Assembly (NCBI GenBank): GCA_964616985.1
Contig: CAZTVF010000028.1
Span: 1 to 49,169 of the forward strand
Reading direction: 5' to 3'
DNA: 49,169 bases
From: CAZTVF01 sp964616985
GTDB taxonomy: Bacteria; Planctomycetota; Phycisphaerae; SM23-33
Under the pieces are notes generated by a model. It saw only the letters and a list, made by a program, of their open reading frames with translations. It ran no database searches and was not told where the DNA came from. Within the stretch, counting starts at the first letter, position 1; each line of letters begins with the position of its first letter. Made by a program: the position numbers and the translations under genes. Positions 8,278-16,337 of this stretch are shown one piece after another.

Positions 8278-8668
8278 ACTGCCAACTGCGGGCCACCAAT
8301 CCAGGTCCGATGAATCATTCTTCGGCGATCAGGAGACGACGCCGTGGGACGCAGCGGGCGGCGGCACTTGGTGCTGGAGGTGCATTTGCCTCCCATCGGC
8401 AGGACCTCGCTGATAGTGAGCTTCACTGATGTCGCCGGGCGCGTGGGGAATGCGTTCGACGACAGCACCCACCGAGGCAGCCGTTGGAATGGGAAAAGGG
8501 GAACGAGAGGACGCAGGGACGATCCCCACGCTGCTCTTCAAAAATGATGTCCTACTTTCTCGCCCGTCATCTTGCCGATAGATAAAGAATCAGGAACGCG
8601 TCCGCGCTGCCAGCCAAACCATGGGCGGCGGCTGTTCGTACGACAGACAGCGCGTGAGAACTATCGGA
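8278..8668. other. 391-base gap with no recognisable gene
   Basis: I see no convincing coding region, tRNA or terminator here. A 67-codon open frame at 8344-8547 has no ribosome site and resembles nothing I recognise. It may be decayed coding sequence. Confidence 0.4.
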
Positions 8669-9877
8669 ATGACCGTGGCGAACGATCGGCAGACGCCGGA
8701 CAACCGCCCGTTGATCGGGGTCTTTGACCTCTTCACCGGCCGCGGGGGCGCTCCGCGCGTGGTGGCGACGGTCTGGCCGCGGCTGACCGACCGCTATCGC
8801 GTCGTCGCCCTCAACCCCTACGGCAACCAGGACTACGCCGACATGTTCAAGGGCACGGCGGTGGAGGTGGACACGCTGGTCCGCCCGCCGGCAAGCCGAT
8901 ACATCGGCGGCAAGAACAGGATCGATCGCATCTTCCGCGTGCTGGCCCGCGCGCCGTGGATGATCAAGACGCAGTGGGCACTGCGGCAGTGGGTGCGGAA
9001 GAACAAGCCCGCCGCCCTGTGCTTCAACCAGGAGAAGACCGCCGCCGTCTTCTCGACGCTGCTGCCGCACCGCGACGTGCCGCTGGTGTACCACTCGCAC
9101 GGGCACGCCTCCAGTGCGGCCATCCGCCCGTGGATCGTCCGGGCGCTGGTGGGACGGTTCGCGACGATGATGGCGGTGTCCAGCAAGACGCGCGACCTGC
9201 TGGCCGAGGCGGGCGTGCCGCGCGAGCGAGTGCATGTCGTGTACAACGGCGTCAACGCCGAAAGTATCCGACAGGCCGCCGCCCAGGACGGCCCGCCGAT
9301 GCCGCCGCGCACGGCGGGAGACGTCGTGTTCGTCCTGGCCGCCCAGATCGCCCAGCGCAAGGGCGTGCACCTGGCCGTGGAGGCGATGCGCCTGCTGCCG
9401 CCGTCGTTGAACGCGCGGCTGTGGATCGTGGGCGACGTTGTGCCCGGCGGCGATCGTACTTATCTTCAGGGCCTGCACGCCCGGGTGGCCGAACTGTGCC
9501 TGCAGGACCGCGTGACGTTCCTGGGCTGGCGGGAGGATGTCCACCGCGTGTTCGCCGCTGCGGACGTGGTCATCCTGCCTTCGCCGTCCCACGCCGAGAG
9601 CTTCGGCATGGTGCTGGCCGAGGCGATGGTGCTGGGCAAGTCGTGCATCGGCTCGTGCATGGGCGGCGTGCCGGAAGTGATCGAAGACGGTGTGACCGGC
9701 CTGGTGTGCGAGCCCACCGGCGAGAGTCTGGCGGCAGCGATGACGACCCTGGCGGCCGACCCGCAGAAGCGGGCCGCATTCGGCCTGGCCGGCGTGCGCC
9801 GCGTGGAAACGTGCTTCTCTGTGGACCGGCAGGTTCAATCGATCGCCGAGGTCCTCCAGAGCGTGATCAAGAGATAG
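8669..9877 (+). CDS. GT4-family glycosyltransferase
   Basis: A predicted retaining GT-B glycosyltransferase of about 402 residues that transfers a sugar from a nucleotide donor in surface-glycan assembly. The N-terminal acceptor domain begins with IGVFDLFTGRGGAPRVV. The C-terminal donor domain has LAAQIAQRKGVHLAVEAM, FLGWREDV, and the GT4 E-x7-E motif in HAESFGMVLAEAM, followed by GGVPEVIEDGVTGLV. No signal peptide or membrane segment is seen. I use the ATG at 8669; an in-frame ATG at 8621 would add 16 residues without family similarity, and neither start has a strong ribosome site. It is followed after 94 bases, filled by two palindromic repeats, by another glycosyltransferase. Sugar specificity cannot be read from the sequence. 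Confidence 0.9.
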   Translation: MTVANDRQTPDNRPLIGVFDLFTGRGGAPRVVATVWPRLTDRYRVVALNPYGNQDYADMFKGTAVEVDTLVRPPASRYIGGKNRIDRIFRVLARAPWMIKTQWALRQWVRKNKPAALCFNQEKTAAVFSTLLPHRDVPLVYHSHGHASSAAIRPWIVRALVGRFATMMAVSSKTRDLLAEAGVPRERVHVVYNGVNAESIRQAAAQDGPPMPPRTAGDVVFVLAAQIAQRKGVHLAVEAMRLLPPSLNARLWIVGDVVPGGDRTYLQGLHARVAELCLQDRVTFLGWREDVHRVFAAADVVILPSPSHAESFGMVLAEAMVLGKSCIGSCMGGVPEVIEDGVTGLVCEPTGESLAAAMTTLAADPQKRAAFGLAGVRRVETCFSVDRQVQSIAEVLQSVIKR

Positions 9878-9884
9878 CCGAAAG

Positions 9885-9953
9885 AGGCGGCGGCCTGGGA
9901 AGGCCGCCACCCTGTCAAGGAATAGAGGCGGCGGCCTGGAGAGGCCGCCCCAG
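9885..9953. repeat. Two tandem GGCGGCCT palindromes
   Basis: Two nearly identical units, GAGGCGGCGGCCTGGGA plus AGGCCGCC (9885-9909) and GAGGCGGCGGCCTGGAG plus AGGCCGCC (9925-9948), fill the gap between two glycosyltransferase genes. They belong to the same family as copies near 12617, 21337, 25077, 44925 and 46695. Each can form a GC hairpin with a four-base loop. Confidence 0.8.
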
Positions 9954-9971
9954 AAGGCGAAGGATAGGCCT

Positions 9972-11180
9972 ATGAAGATTGTGGTCGCGTTGGAAGAGCA
10001 TTATCAGGAATACCAGGGCAAGCTGTACTCGATCATCACCGGCTACGAGCGGTTCTGGCACCGGTATCGCAAGGTGTTCGACGAGGTCGTGATCCTCGCG
10101 CGAGTGACCCCCAAGGATGAGATGCCTACCTGTCCCGAGGCCACGGGGCCGGGAGTCACATTCTGCCCACTGCCGGACTTCTGGGGCCCGTGGCAGTACC
10201 TCAAGTGCCGCGGCCAGGTGAAGGAAGCCATCGAGAAGGCGGTCGAGTCGGCGGATGTGTGCATGATTCGCATCCCCGGCACGATTGGCACGGTGGCGTG
10301 GAACCACCTCCAGAAGCTGCGACAGCCCTACGGCGTCGAGGTCGTGGGCGATCCCTATGACGTCTTTTCGCCCGGCAGCTTCAAGTCGTTCACAAGGCCC
10401 TTCTTCCGCTGGCTGTACGCCCGCAATCAGCGCCGCCAGTGCGCCGGCGCCAGCACCGCCGCCTACGTGACGGCCACCGCGATGCAGAAGCGTTACCCAC
10501 CGCGGCCGGGAGTCTTCACGACCAACTATTCATCGGTGGAACTGCCCGACGCCGCGATCCTGACGGATCTTTCGGCCCGCGTGGCCCGGGCGTCGACGAT
10601 CCCGCAGCGGCTGGCGGGCAAGGGCGAGCCGGTGCGGATCGGCTTTATCGGCACCTTCGCGCAGCTGTACAAGGCGCCGGAGATTCACATCGCCGCGGCG
10701 GCCAAGATCATCAAGGCCGGGCACAACGTGGTGTTCGACATGGTGGGCGAGGGCCAGTACCTCGACCAGATGAAGGACCTGGCCCGGCAGCTGGGCGTGG
10801 CCGACCGCGTGATCTTCCGCGGCAAGATCCTCGGCGGCGGCCCGATCTTCGACTTCCTGGACACGGTGGACATCTTCCTGAATGTCTCGCGTCAGGACGG
10901 CCCGGCCCGGGCGCTGATCGAGGCGATGAGTCGCGGCTGTGCGGGTGTGGGTTCCACGGTGGGCGGCATTCCCGAGCTGCTGGACGAGCCCTTCCTCGTG
11001 CCGCCCGATCAGCCCGAGGCATTGGCCAGCAAGATCCTCGAAGTGCTGCAGGACGGCCCCCGCGTGGTCGAGCAGTCCAAGCACAACGTCGAGGTGGCCA
11101 AGCGCTACAGCCGCAGCGTGCTCGACGCCCGCCGCTTCCAGCACTACACCGCCCTGCGCGCGGTGGTGGAGAAGAAATAG
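9972..11180 (+). CDS. GT4-like glycosyltransferase
   Basis: A 402-residue GT-B glycosyltransferase. The N-terminal half is less typical (MKIVVALEEHYQEYQGKLYS, with GVEVVGDPYDVF). The C-terminal donor domain is clear: IGFIGTFAQLYKAPE, DMVGEGQYLDQMKDLARQLG, VIFRGKI and LNVSRQDGPARALIEAMSRG. In the E-x7-E position the first residue is Asp (DGPARALIE), a conservative change. The start has AAGGAT about 7 bases upstream. It is followed by a hairpin and a convergent UDP-glucose dehydrogenase gene. It probably adds a sugar to the repeat unit made by this locus. Confidence 0.88.
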   Translation: MKIVVALEEHYQEYQGKLYSIITGYERFWHRYRKVFDEVVILARVTPKDEMPTCPEATGPGVTFCPLPDFWGPWQYLKCRGQVKEAIEKAVESADVCMIRIPGTIGTVAWNHLQKLRQPYGVEVVGDPYDVFSPGSFKSFTRPFFRWLYARNQRRQCAGASTAAYVTATAMQKRYPPRPGVFTTNYSSVELPDAAILTDLSARVARASTIPQRLAGKGEPVRIGFIGTFAQLYKAPEIHIAAAAKIIKAGHNVVFDMVGEGQYLDQMKDLARQLGVADRVIFRGKILGGGPIFDFLDTVDIFLNVSRQDGPARALIEAMSRGCAGVGSTVGGIPELLDEPFLVPPDQPEALASKILEVLQDGPRVVEQSKHNVEVAKRYSRSVLDARRFQHYTALRAVVEKK

Positions 11181-11232
11181 ATCGGCGTCGATTCGCGAGA
11201 TCGACCAAGAAACGGCTGTTTGCAGAAACGAA

Positions 11233-11257
11233 CGTGGCGACCTTGAGGGTCGCCACG
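11233..11257. terminator. Bidirectional hairpin between convergent genes
   Basis: A perfect 10-bp stem (CGTGGCGACC / GGTCGCCACG) with a TTGAG loop sits between the glycosyltransferase ending at 11180 and ugd ending at 11282. It resembles the GC palindrome family elsewhere in the window and may act as a terminator for both strands. Confidence 0.55.
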
Positions 11258-11281
11258 CTTGTTCTCAGCCGGGATCCTTCG

Positions 11282-12601
11282 TTACCCTCGCTTCGCCAGG
11301 GCGTCGGGGCGACCGATGCAGAAGTAATCGATGCCGACCTGGTTGACGTATTCGGCGTCGTAGAGGTTGCGGCCGTCGAAGACGACGGGGGTGACCATCA
11401 ACTCGGCCATCCGCTTGAAGTCCGGGGTGCGGAACTCCATCCACTCGGTGCAGATGATCAGGCCGCTGGCGCCCTGGAGCGGGCCGTAGGTGTCGTCGAA
11501 ATACTCGACCGTGTCGCCCAGCACGCGGCGGGCGGCGGCGTTGGCCTGCGGATCGTGCACGGCCAGCTTGGCCCCGCGCTCCTGCAGGCGGCGGATCACC
11601 TTCACCGAAGGGGCCTCGCGCATGTCGTCGGTGCGGGGCTTGAAGGCCAGGCCCCACATCGCGAATCGCTTGCCCGCGAAATCGCCCTTGAAGTAGCGTT
11701 CCATCTTGGCCAGCAGTACCTCGCCCTGCGATTGATTGATGTCGTGCACGGCCCGGGCGATGCTCATGCCCACGCCGTGCGCCTTGCCCGTGTGGATCAG
11801 GGCCAGCACGTCCTTGGGGAAGCACGAGCCGCCGTAGCCCAAACCCGGGAACAGGAACGAGCGGCCGATGCGGTTGTCAGAGCCCATGCCCTGGCGGATC
11901 GCCTCGACGTCGGCACCGACGGCCTCGGCCAGGCGGGCCATCTCGTTCATGAAGCTGATGCGCGTCGCGAGCATCGCATTGCAGGCGTACTTGGTGAGTT
12001 CGGCACTGGTGGGGTCCATGAACATCGCGCGGTTGCCGCGGCGCATGAACGGCGAGTACACGTGCTGCATGATCTTGCGGGCCTTGTCACTGGTGGTGCC
12101 GATCACCACGCGGTCGGGCATGAGGAAGTCATCGACGGCCGAGCCCTCCTTGAGGAACTCCGGGTTGCTCACGTAATCGAAGGGCACCTGCGTGATTGAG
12201 CGGATGATGTCCGACACGCGTTTGTGCGTGCCGACGGGAACGGTGCTCTTCATGACGACCAGGCAGTAGTCGCGGATGTTCTGGCCGATCTGGCGGGCGG
12301 CGGCGTCGATGAAGGACATGTCCACCGAACCATCGGGCGCCGAGGGGGTGCCCACGGCGATGCCGATCATCTCGGCGTCGGCCAGCGGCGTCATCTCGGT
12401 GGTGTAATGGACGCGACCGGCACGGACGCCCTCGGCGAGCATCTCGGCCAGGCCGGGCTCATAGATGGGCAACTGCCCCTGGCGGAGCATGTCGATGCGG
12501 CTCGGCTCGGCGTCGATGAACGTGATGGTGTTGCCTGTGCTGCCGTAGCAGGCGCCGGCGACCAGTCCAACGTAGCCGGCTCCGATGATTGCGATACGCA
12601 T
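11282..12601 (-). CDS. ugd: UDP-glucose 6-dehydrogenase
   Basis: Oxidises UDP-glucose to UDP-glucuronate with two NAD+, supplying an acidic sugar donor for polysaccharide synthesis. The 439-residue protein begins with the Rossmann motif MRIAIIGAGYVGLVAGACYG. It has the family segments AVGTPSAPDGSVDMSFI and MKSTVPVGT, the catalytic Cys in YGGSCFPKDVLAL, and FKPRTDDMREAPS for the UDP-binding domain. Length is normal. It lies inside the polysaccharide locus but on the opposite strand, divergent from the glycosyltransferase at 12842 across a 240-base gap. UDP-GDP specificity is inferred from closest class resemblance; a GDP-mannose dehydrogenase is less likely. Confidence 0.94.
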   Translation of the reverse strand: MRIAIIGAGYVGLVAGACYGSTGNTITFIDAEPSRIDMLRQGQLPIYEPGLAEMLAEGVRAGRVHYTTEMTPLADAEMIGIAVGTPSAPDGSVDMSFIDAAARQIGQNIRDYCLVVMKSTVPVGTHKRVSDIIRSITQVPFDYVSNPEFLKEGSAVDDFLMPDRVVIGTTSDKARKIMQHVYSPFMRRGNRAMFMDPTSAELTKYACNAMLATRISFMNEMARLAEAVGADVEAIRQGMGSDNRIGRSFLFPGLGYGGSCFPKDVLALIHTGKAHGVGMSIARAVHDINQSQGEVLLAKMERYFKGDFAGKRFAMWGLAFKPRTDDMREAPSVKVIRRLQERGAKLAVHDPQANAAARRVLGDTVEYFDDTYGPLQGASGLIICTEWMEFRTPDFKRMAELMVTPVVFDGRNLYDAEYVNQVGIDYFCIGRPDALAKRG

Positions 12602-12616
12602 TCGATTGTCTCCACG

Positions 12617-12643
12617 ATGGTGGCAGCCTGGGAAGGCCGCCGC
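12617..12643. repeat. Palindromic repeat, degenerate copy
   Basis: GATGGTGGCAGCCTGGGAA plus GGCCGCCGC is a diverged copy of the GGCGGCCT palindrome family, placed just upstream of ugd. In the rest of the divergent gap (12602-12841) I find a TATGAT -10-like box on the minus strand (about 12730) but no good -35 box. Confidence 0.6.
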
Positions 12644-12841
12644 TTGCCTGTCCGTTACGTTTCGTTTCGCCGCGAGTGAACCGCGGCAGCAGATGAAGCG
12701 ATATGACTTTATCGGCTAAAGTATCATACGCCTTTCACCTTTGCCAGGGTTGGAAGTCGCGCAACGCAATGCGCGGCTCTTATGGGACCGCCCGCGTAAT
12801 GCCGATGACTCTATAGGCACTTACAGGACCATCGTATCCAC

Positions 12842-14074
12842 ATGACCGACAGCGACGTGACACAGCCTCGCCCCGCGCGCCCGCGCGTGGTGCACATCAC
12901 CGCCATCGACTCGAGCGTCATGCGCCTGCTGATGAACCAGCTGCTCTATCTCAAGGGCGAGGGCTTCGACGTGCGGGTGATCTGTTCGGCAGGCCCCAAT
13001 CGCCGCACGATCGAGCAGCAGGGCATCCCCGTCTACCCCGTGCCCCTGCCGCGTAAGCCATCGCCGCTGACCAGCCTGGTCTCGCTGGCGAGGATGGCGG
13101 CCATCCTTCGCCGCGAGCGGATCGACATCGTTCACGGCCACACGCTCAACGGGGTGTTGTGGGGTCAGCTGGCGGGGCGGCTGGCGCGATGCCCGGTGGT
13201 GCTCCAGACGGTCCACGGGTTCTTCTTCCATGACAACATGAGCCGCGTTGCGCGGCACGTGCTGATACAGGTAGAACGCGCGGCGGCGCTGTCCAGCGAC
13301 GCCATCCTCTCCCAGAGCCGCGAGGACATTGCGACCGCCGCGGCCGAGGGCATCGGCTCGCGGTGCAGGCACGTGGAGCATCTGGGCAACGGGATCGATC
13401 TGTCGCGCTACGACCCGGCGCGGTTCACGCCAGCCGACCGCCAGCGAGTCCGCGCGGAGCTGGGCTTTGGGCCCGACGACAAGGTCGTGGTCATCGTCGG
13501 CCGCCTGGCGCGCGACAAGGGCTACTACGAACTGTGCGAGGCCATGAAACGCCTCCTGCCGGGGCAGCCCAACGCTCGCCTGCTTTCGGTCGGCCCCGGC
13601 GATGAGGAGCGCGTGGCGACATTCGACCCCGTCGCCTTGGGGCTGATGAATCTGCCGTGGGCCCGCTTTTTGGGGCGGCGGGAGGATGTGCCGCAACTGC
13701 TGCACGCGGCGGACCTGGCCGTGCTGCCGTCGCATTACGAGGGTTACCCTCGCTTCCTGATGGAAGCGCACGCGATGGGGCTGGCGACGATCGCCACGAA
13801 CGTCCGCGGCTGCCGCGAGGTGGTCAGCCCCGGTGTCACAGGGCTGCTTGTGCCCCTGGGCGACACGGCAGCGCTGGCGGCGGCGATTGACTCACTGCTG
13901 ACGAATGACGACCTGCGTCAGGCGTACGGCGCCGCGGCCCGCCGGCGGGCTCGTGAGCTCTTCGACGAACGCGACGTCTTCCGACGTGTCGAGCGAATGT
14001 ACCGCCTGCTGTTGGCCGAAAAGAATGTATCCCCCGAACTCCGTCACGGCGGCGAGCCGGGCAATCCCTTGTGA
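12842..14074 (+). CDS. GT4-family glycosyltransferase
   Basis: A 410-residue glycosyltransferase of the kind found in exopolysaccharide loci. N-terminal domain: VVHITAIDSSVMRLLMNQL, DIVHGHTLNGVLWGQLAGRLA, VLQTVHGFFFHDN. Donor domain: VVIVGRLARDKGYYELCEAM, FLGRREDVPQLLHAADLAVLPS and E-x7-E in YEGYPRFLMEAHAMG. The glycosyltransferase half of the fusion protein at 16334-18487 is a clear paralogue (shared GQLA..LAR.PV....TVHG.FF and LPSH.EGYP...MEA). It heads a tight four-gene plus-strand group: gaps to the next genes are 13, 15 and -4 bases. No promoter was recognised upstream. Confidence 0.91.
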   Translation: MTDSDVTQPRPARPRVVHITAIDSSVMRLLMNQLLYLKGEGFDVRVICSAGPNRRTIEQQGIPVYPVPLPRKPSPLTSLVSLARMAAILRRERIDIVHGHTLNGVLWGQLAGRLARCPVVLQTVHGFFFHDNMSRVARHVLIQVERAAALSSDAILSQSREDIATAAAEGIGSRCRHVEHLGNGIDLSRYDPARFTPADRQRVRAELGFGPDDKVVVIVGRLARDKGYYELCEAMKRLLPGQPNARLLSVGPGDEERVATFDPVALGLMNLPWARFLGRREDVPQLLHAADLAVLPSHYEGYPRFLMEAHAMGLATIATNVRGCREVVSPGVTGLLVPLGDTAALAAAIDSLLTNDDLRQAYGAAARRRARELFDERDVFRRVERMYRLLLAEKNVSPELRHGGEPGNPL

Positions 14075-14087
14075 AGAAAGCGAGCTG

Positions 14088-15290
14088 ATGGGTCGAGTCG
14101 CGACACTGCTATCCCTGATCGCCCGGCCGGGCTTGGCCGCCGGCAACGACCGTGTCGCGGCCTATGAGCGGGCGTTCGCGCAGACGTTGCTGGGCGATGG
14201 CACGACGGAGGCGCTTGCCTTTTGGCGCGGGCGGGTGGCGCTGTGGACGCTGCTCAAGGCCCTGGATCTGCAGCCCGGGGACGAGGTCGTTGTGCCGGCC
14301 TACACCTGCGAGATGGTGCCGGCGGCCGTCCGCTTCGCAGGGGCCGTCCTCCGATACGCCGACGTCGCCGAGGGCAGCCCCAACGTCTCGCCGCAGACGA
14401 TCGCCGCGGCCATGACGCCGCGCACGCGGGCAGTGCTCTGCCAGCACACGTACGGTTGTGAACTGCCGATGGCGGAAATCGGCGCCGTCGCCGGCGGGGC
14501 TGTGATGCTGGAGGATCGCTGCCAGTTGATCTGCGACGCGTCGCTGCCGGTGACCTCGCCGGGATCGGCCGCCTTCTACAGCACGCAGTGGAGCAAGCCC
14601 TTTTCGACCGGCCTAGGCGGGATGGCGACGTTCGAGGATGCCTCCTTGGCCCAGCGGTGCCGCCTGATCCGCGATGGCTTCAGGGCCGCCGGCCAAGGCC
14701 GCCGGGCTCGTTCTTTGGCGGTGCAACTGCTGGCCTATTCGCTGGTGGTGCGGCCGTGGACGCGTCACGCCATCGCCGCCGCCTATCGCCGCGCCCAGGG
14801 ATGGGGGCTGGTGAGAGGCACGACCAGTGCGGCCGAGTACGACGAGCGCATGCCGGATGATTATCTCGCGCCGGGTCTGAACATTCAGGCGTGCCTGGGC
14901 CTGCCGCAGATGAAGCGGTGGGGGGAGAACCTGCAGCACCGCCGCCGTCTGTCCGAAATATACATCAGCGAACTCGGCGGCTGGACGGTGCATCCCCACT
15001 CGAGCGGCCGCCCGTTGTGGGCCGTCCCCGTCTGGGTCGAGAACAAGATCGAGGTGCTCGAGGCGGCCCGGCGGGCGCGCCTGCCGGTGGCGACGTGGTT
15101 CGGCCGCCTGCCGGTGCATGTCGCGCCGCCGTCGTCCGCGCGGTACGGCTACGCGGTCAGCCACTGTCCGCGCGCCGAGCAGCTTTTCGAGCGTGAAATT
15201 CATCTTCCCACGGGCCTGGACGTGTCGGTCGAGCAGGCCCGGGGCGCCGCGGCGCTGGTCAAGCGCGTGGCGCGGTTTACTTCGCTGTAG
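14088..15290 (+). CDS. DegT/DnrJ/EryC1-type PLP aminotransferase-like protein
   Basis: A 400-residue fold-type I PLP enzyme of the sugar aminotransferase family. Family features are FWRGRVALWTLLKALDLQPGD, DEVVVPAYTC, LCQHTYGCELPM, LEDRCQLICDA and the lysine-containing YSTQWSKPFSTGLGGM, where the PLP-binding Lys is expected. The C-terminal half is more divergent than usual sugar aminotransferases, which fits the DegT-like proteins seen in XrtA-type polysaccharide loci. I chose the ATG at 14088, 13 bases after the previous stop; longer open reading overlaps the upstream glycosyltransferase. It may aminate a keto-sugar, but no partner dehydratase is nearby, so the substrate is unknown. Confidence 0.88.
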   Translation: MGRVATLLSLIARPGLAAGNDRVAAYERAFAQTLLGDGTTEALAFWRGRVALWTLLKALDLQPGDEVVVPAYTCEMVPAAVRFAGAVLRYADVAEGSPNVSPQTIAAAMTPRTRAVLCQHTYGCELPMAEIGAVAGGAVMLEDRCQLICDASLPVTSPGSAAFYSTQWSKPFSTGLGGMATFEDASLAQRCRLIRDGFRAAGQGRRARSLAVQLLAYSLVVRPWTRHAIAAAYRRAQGWGLVRGTTSAAEYDERMPDDYLAPGLNIQACLGLPQMKRWGENLQHRRRLSEIYISELGGWTVHPHSSGRPLWAVPVWVENKIEVLEAARRARLPVATWFGRLPVHVAPPSSARYGYAVSHCPRAEQLFEREIHLPTGLDVSVEQARGAAALVKRVARFTSL

Positions 15291-15305
15291 CGAAGCGGAT
15301 ACAAT

Positions 15306-16337
15306 ATGCCAATGAATGTGCAAGTCCTCGAGGCCGACGATCCCCAGGTGGAGGCGTTCGTCAAGGCGCAGCCGCAGTGCCGAGTCAGCCTGCTGCCCCG
15401 CTGGAGCGAGATGCTCGGCCGCACGTTCGGATATGAGCCCCATTACCTCGTCGCCCGCGACGGCGACACCGTCCGCGGCGTGCTGCCGCTGACGCGCGTC
15501 CGCAGCCGGCTGTTCGGCGACCGCATGATCTCGCAGGCCTTCAGCAATTATGGCGGGATCCTGGCCGAATCGGCCGACGCGCAGGACGCGCTGTACCGGC
15601 GGGCAACTGAACTGGCCGGGCGAAGCGGGTGCCGCTCGATCGAATTCCGAGGCATCAACGCACTTCCATACGATCTTCAGCCGCGGCCGGGCAAGCTGTG
15701 CATGCACCTGCCCCTTCCGGCGGACCCCGCGGCGCTGTGGGAGGCCCTGGACGCCAAGGTGCGGAACCAGGTGCGCAAGGCACAGAAATCCGGCATCGTC
15801 ACCGCTGGCGGCGGGGCTGAACTGCTGAATGATTTCTACGGCGTCTACACCATCCGCATGCGCCAATTGGGCAGCCCGGCCTATCCACGAAAACTCATGC
15901 AGGGCATCCTGAGCGAGTTCCCGCAGGGCAGCCGCGTCTTCGTCGCCCGCAAGGACGAGCAGACCATCGCGGCGGCCTTCATTATGTCCTGCAACGGCTT
16001 CTGCGAGATCCCCTGGGCCGCCACCCTGGTCGAGTTCAATCCGTTGTGCCCCAACCACCTCCTATACTGGTCGGTCCTGGAACACTGCTGCCGGGGCGGG
16101 GATCGATGGTTCGACTTCGGCCGCACCACGGTCAACAGCAACACGCACAAGTTCAAGGAACAGTGGGGCTCGTCGCCGGTGGAACTGAATTACCAATACT
16201 GGGTCAAGCCCGGCACGACGCTGTCGACGGCGACGGTGGACAACCCCAAGTACCAGCGCAAGACCGAGCTGTGGAAGAAGCTGCCCTTGTGGGCCACGCG
16301 GATCCTGGGCCCCATGATCAGCCAAGGCCTGCCATGA
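15306..16337 (+). CDS. FemAB-like (GNAT-fold) protein, XrtA-associated type
   Basis: A 343-residue protein with two GNAT-like domains. It matches the pattern of the FemAB-related proteins that accompany XrtA/PEP-CTERM exopolysaccharide loci: RWSEMLGRTFGYEPHYLVAR, SQAFSNYGGILAES, LDAKVRNQVRKAQKSG, NHLLYWSVLEHCCRGGDRWFDFGRTT, and HKFKEQWGSSPVELNYQYW. FemAB proteins transfer amino acids from aminoacyl-tRNA to cell-wall precursors; here the acceptor is probably a glycan or lipid carrier, but this is not shown. Its stop codon overlaps the next start by four bases (ATGA at 16334-16337), so the two are translationally coupled. Confidence 0.9.
   Translation: MPMNVQVLEADDPQVEAFVKAQPQCRVSLLPRWSEMLGRTFGYEPHYLVARDGDTVRGVLPLTRVRSRLFGDRMISQAFSNYGGILAESADAQDALYRRATELAGRSGCRSIEFRGINALPYDLQPRPGKLCMHLPLPADPAALWEALDAKVRNQVRKAQKSGIVTAGGGAELLNDFYGVYTIRMRQLGSPAYPRKLMQGILSEFPQGSRVFVARKDEQTIAAAFIMSCNGFCEIPWAATLVEFNPLCPNHLLYWSVLEHCCRGGDRWFDFGRTTVNSNTHKFKEQWGSSPVELNYQYWVKPGTTLSTATVDNPKYQRKTELWKKLPLWATRILGPMISQGLP

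Noticed and set aside
8344..8547. 67-codon open frame between methyltransferase and glycosyltransferase
   Set aside because: No ribosome site, no recognisable motif, ends without structure; treated as non-coding.
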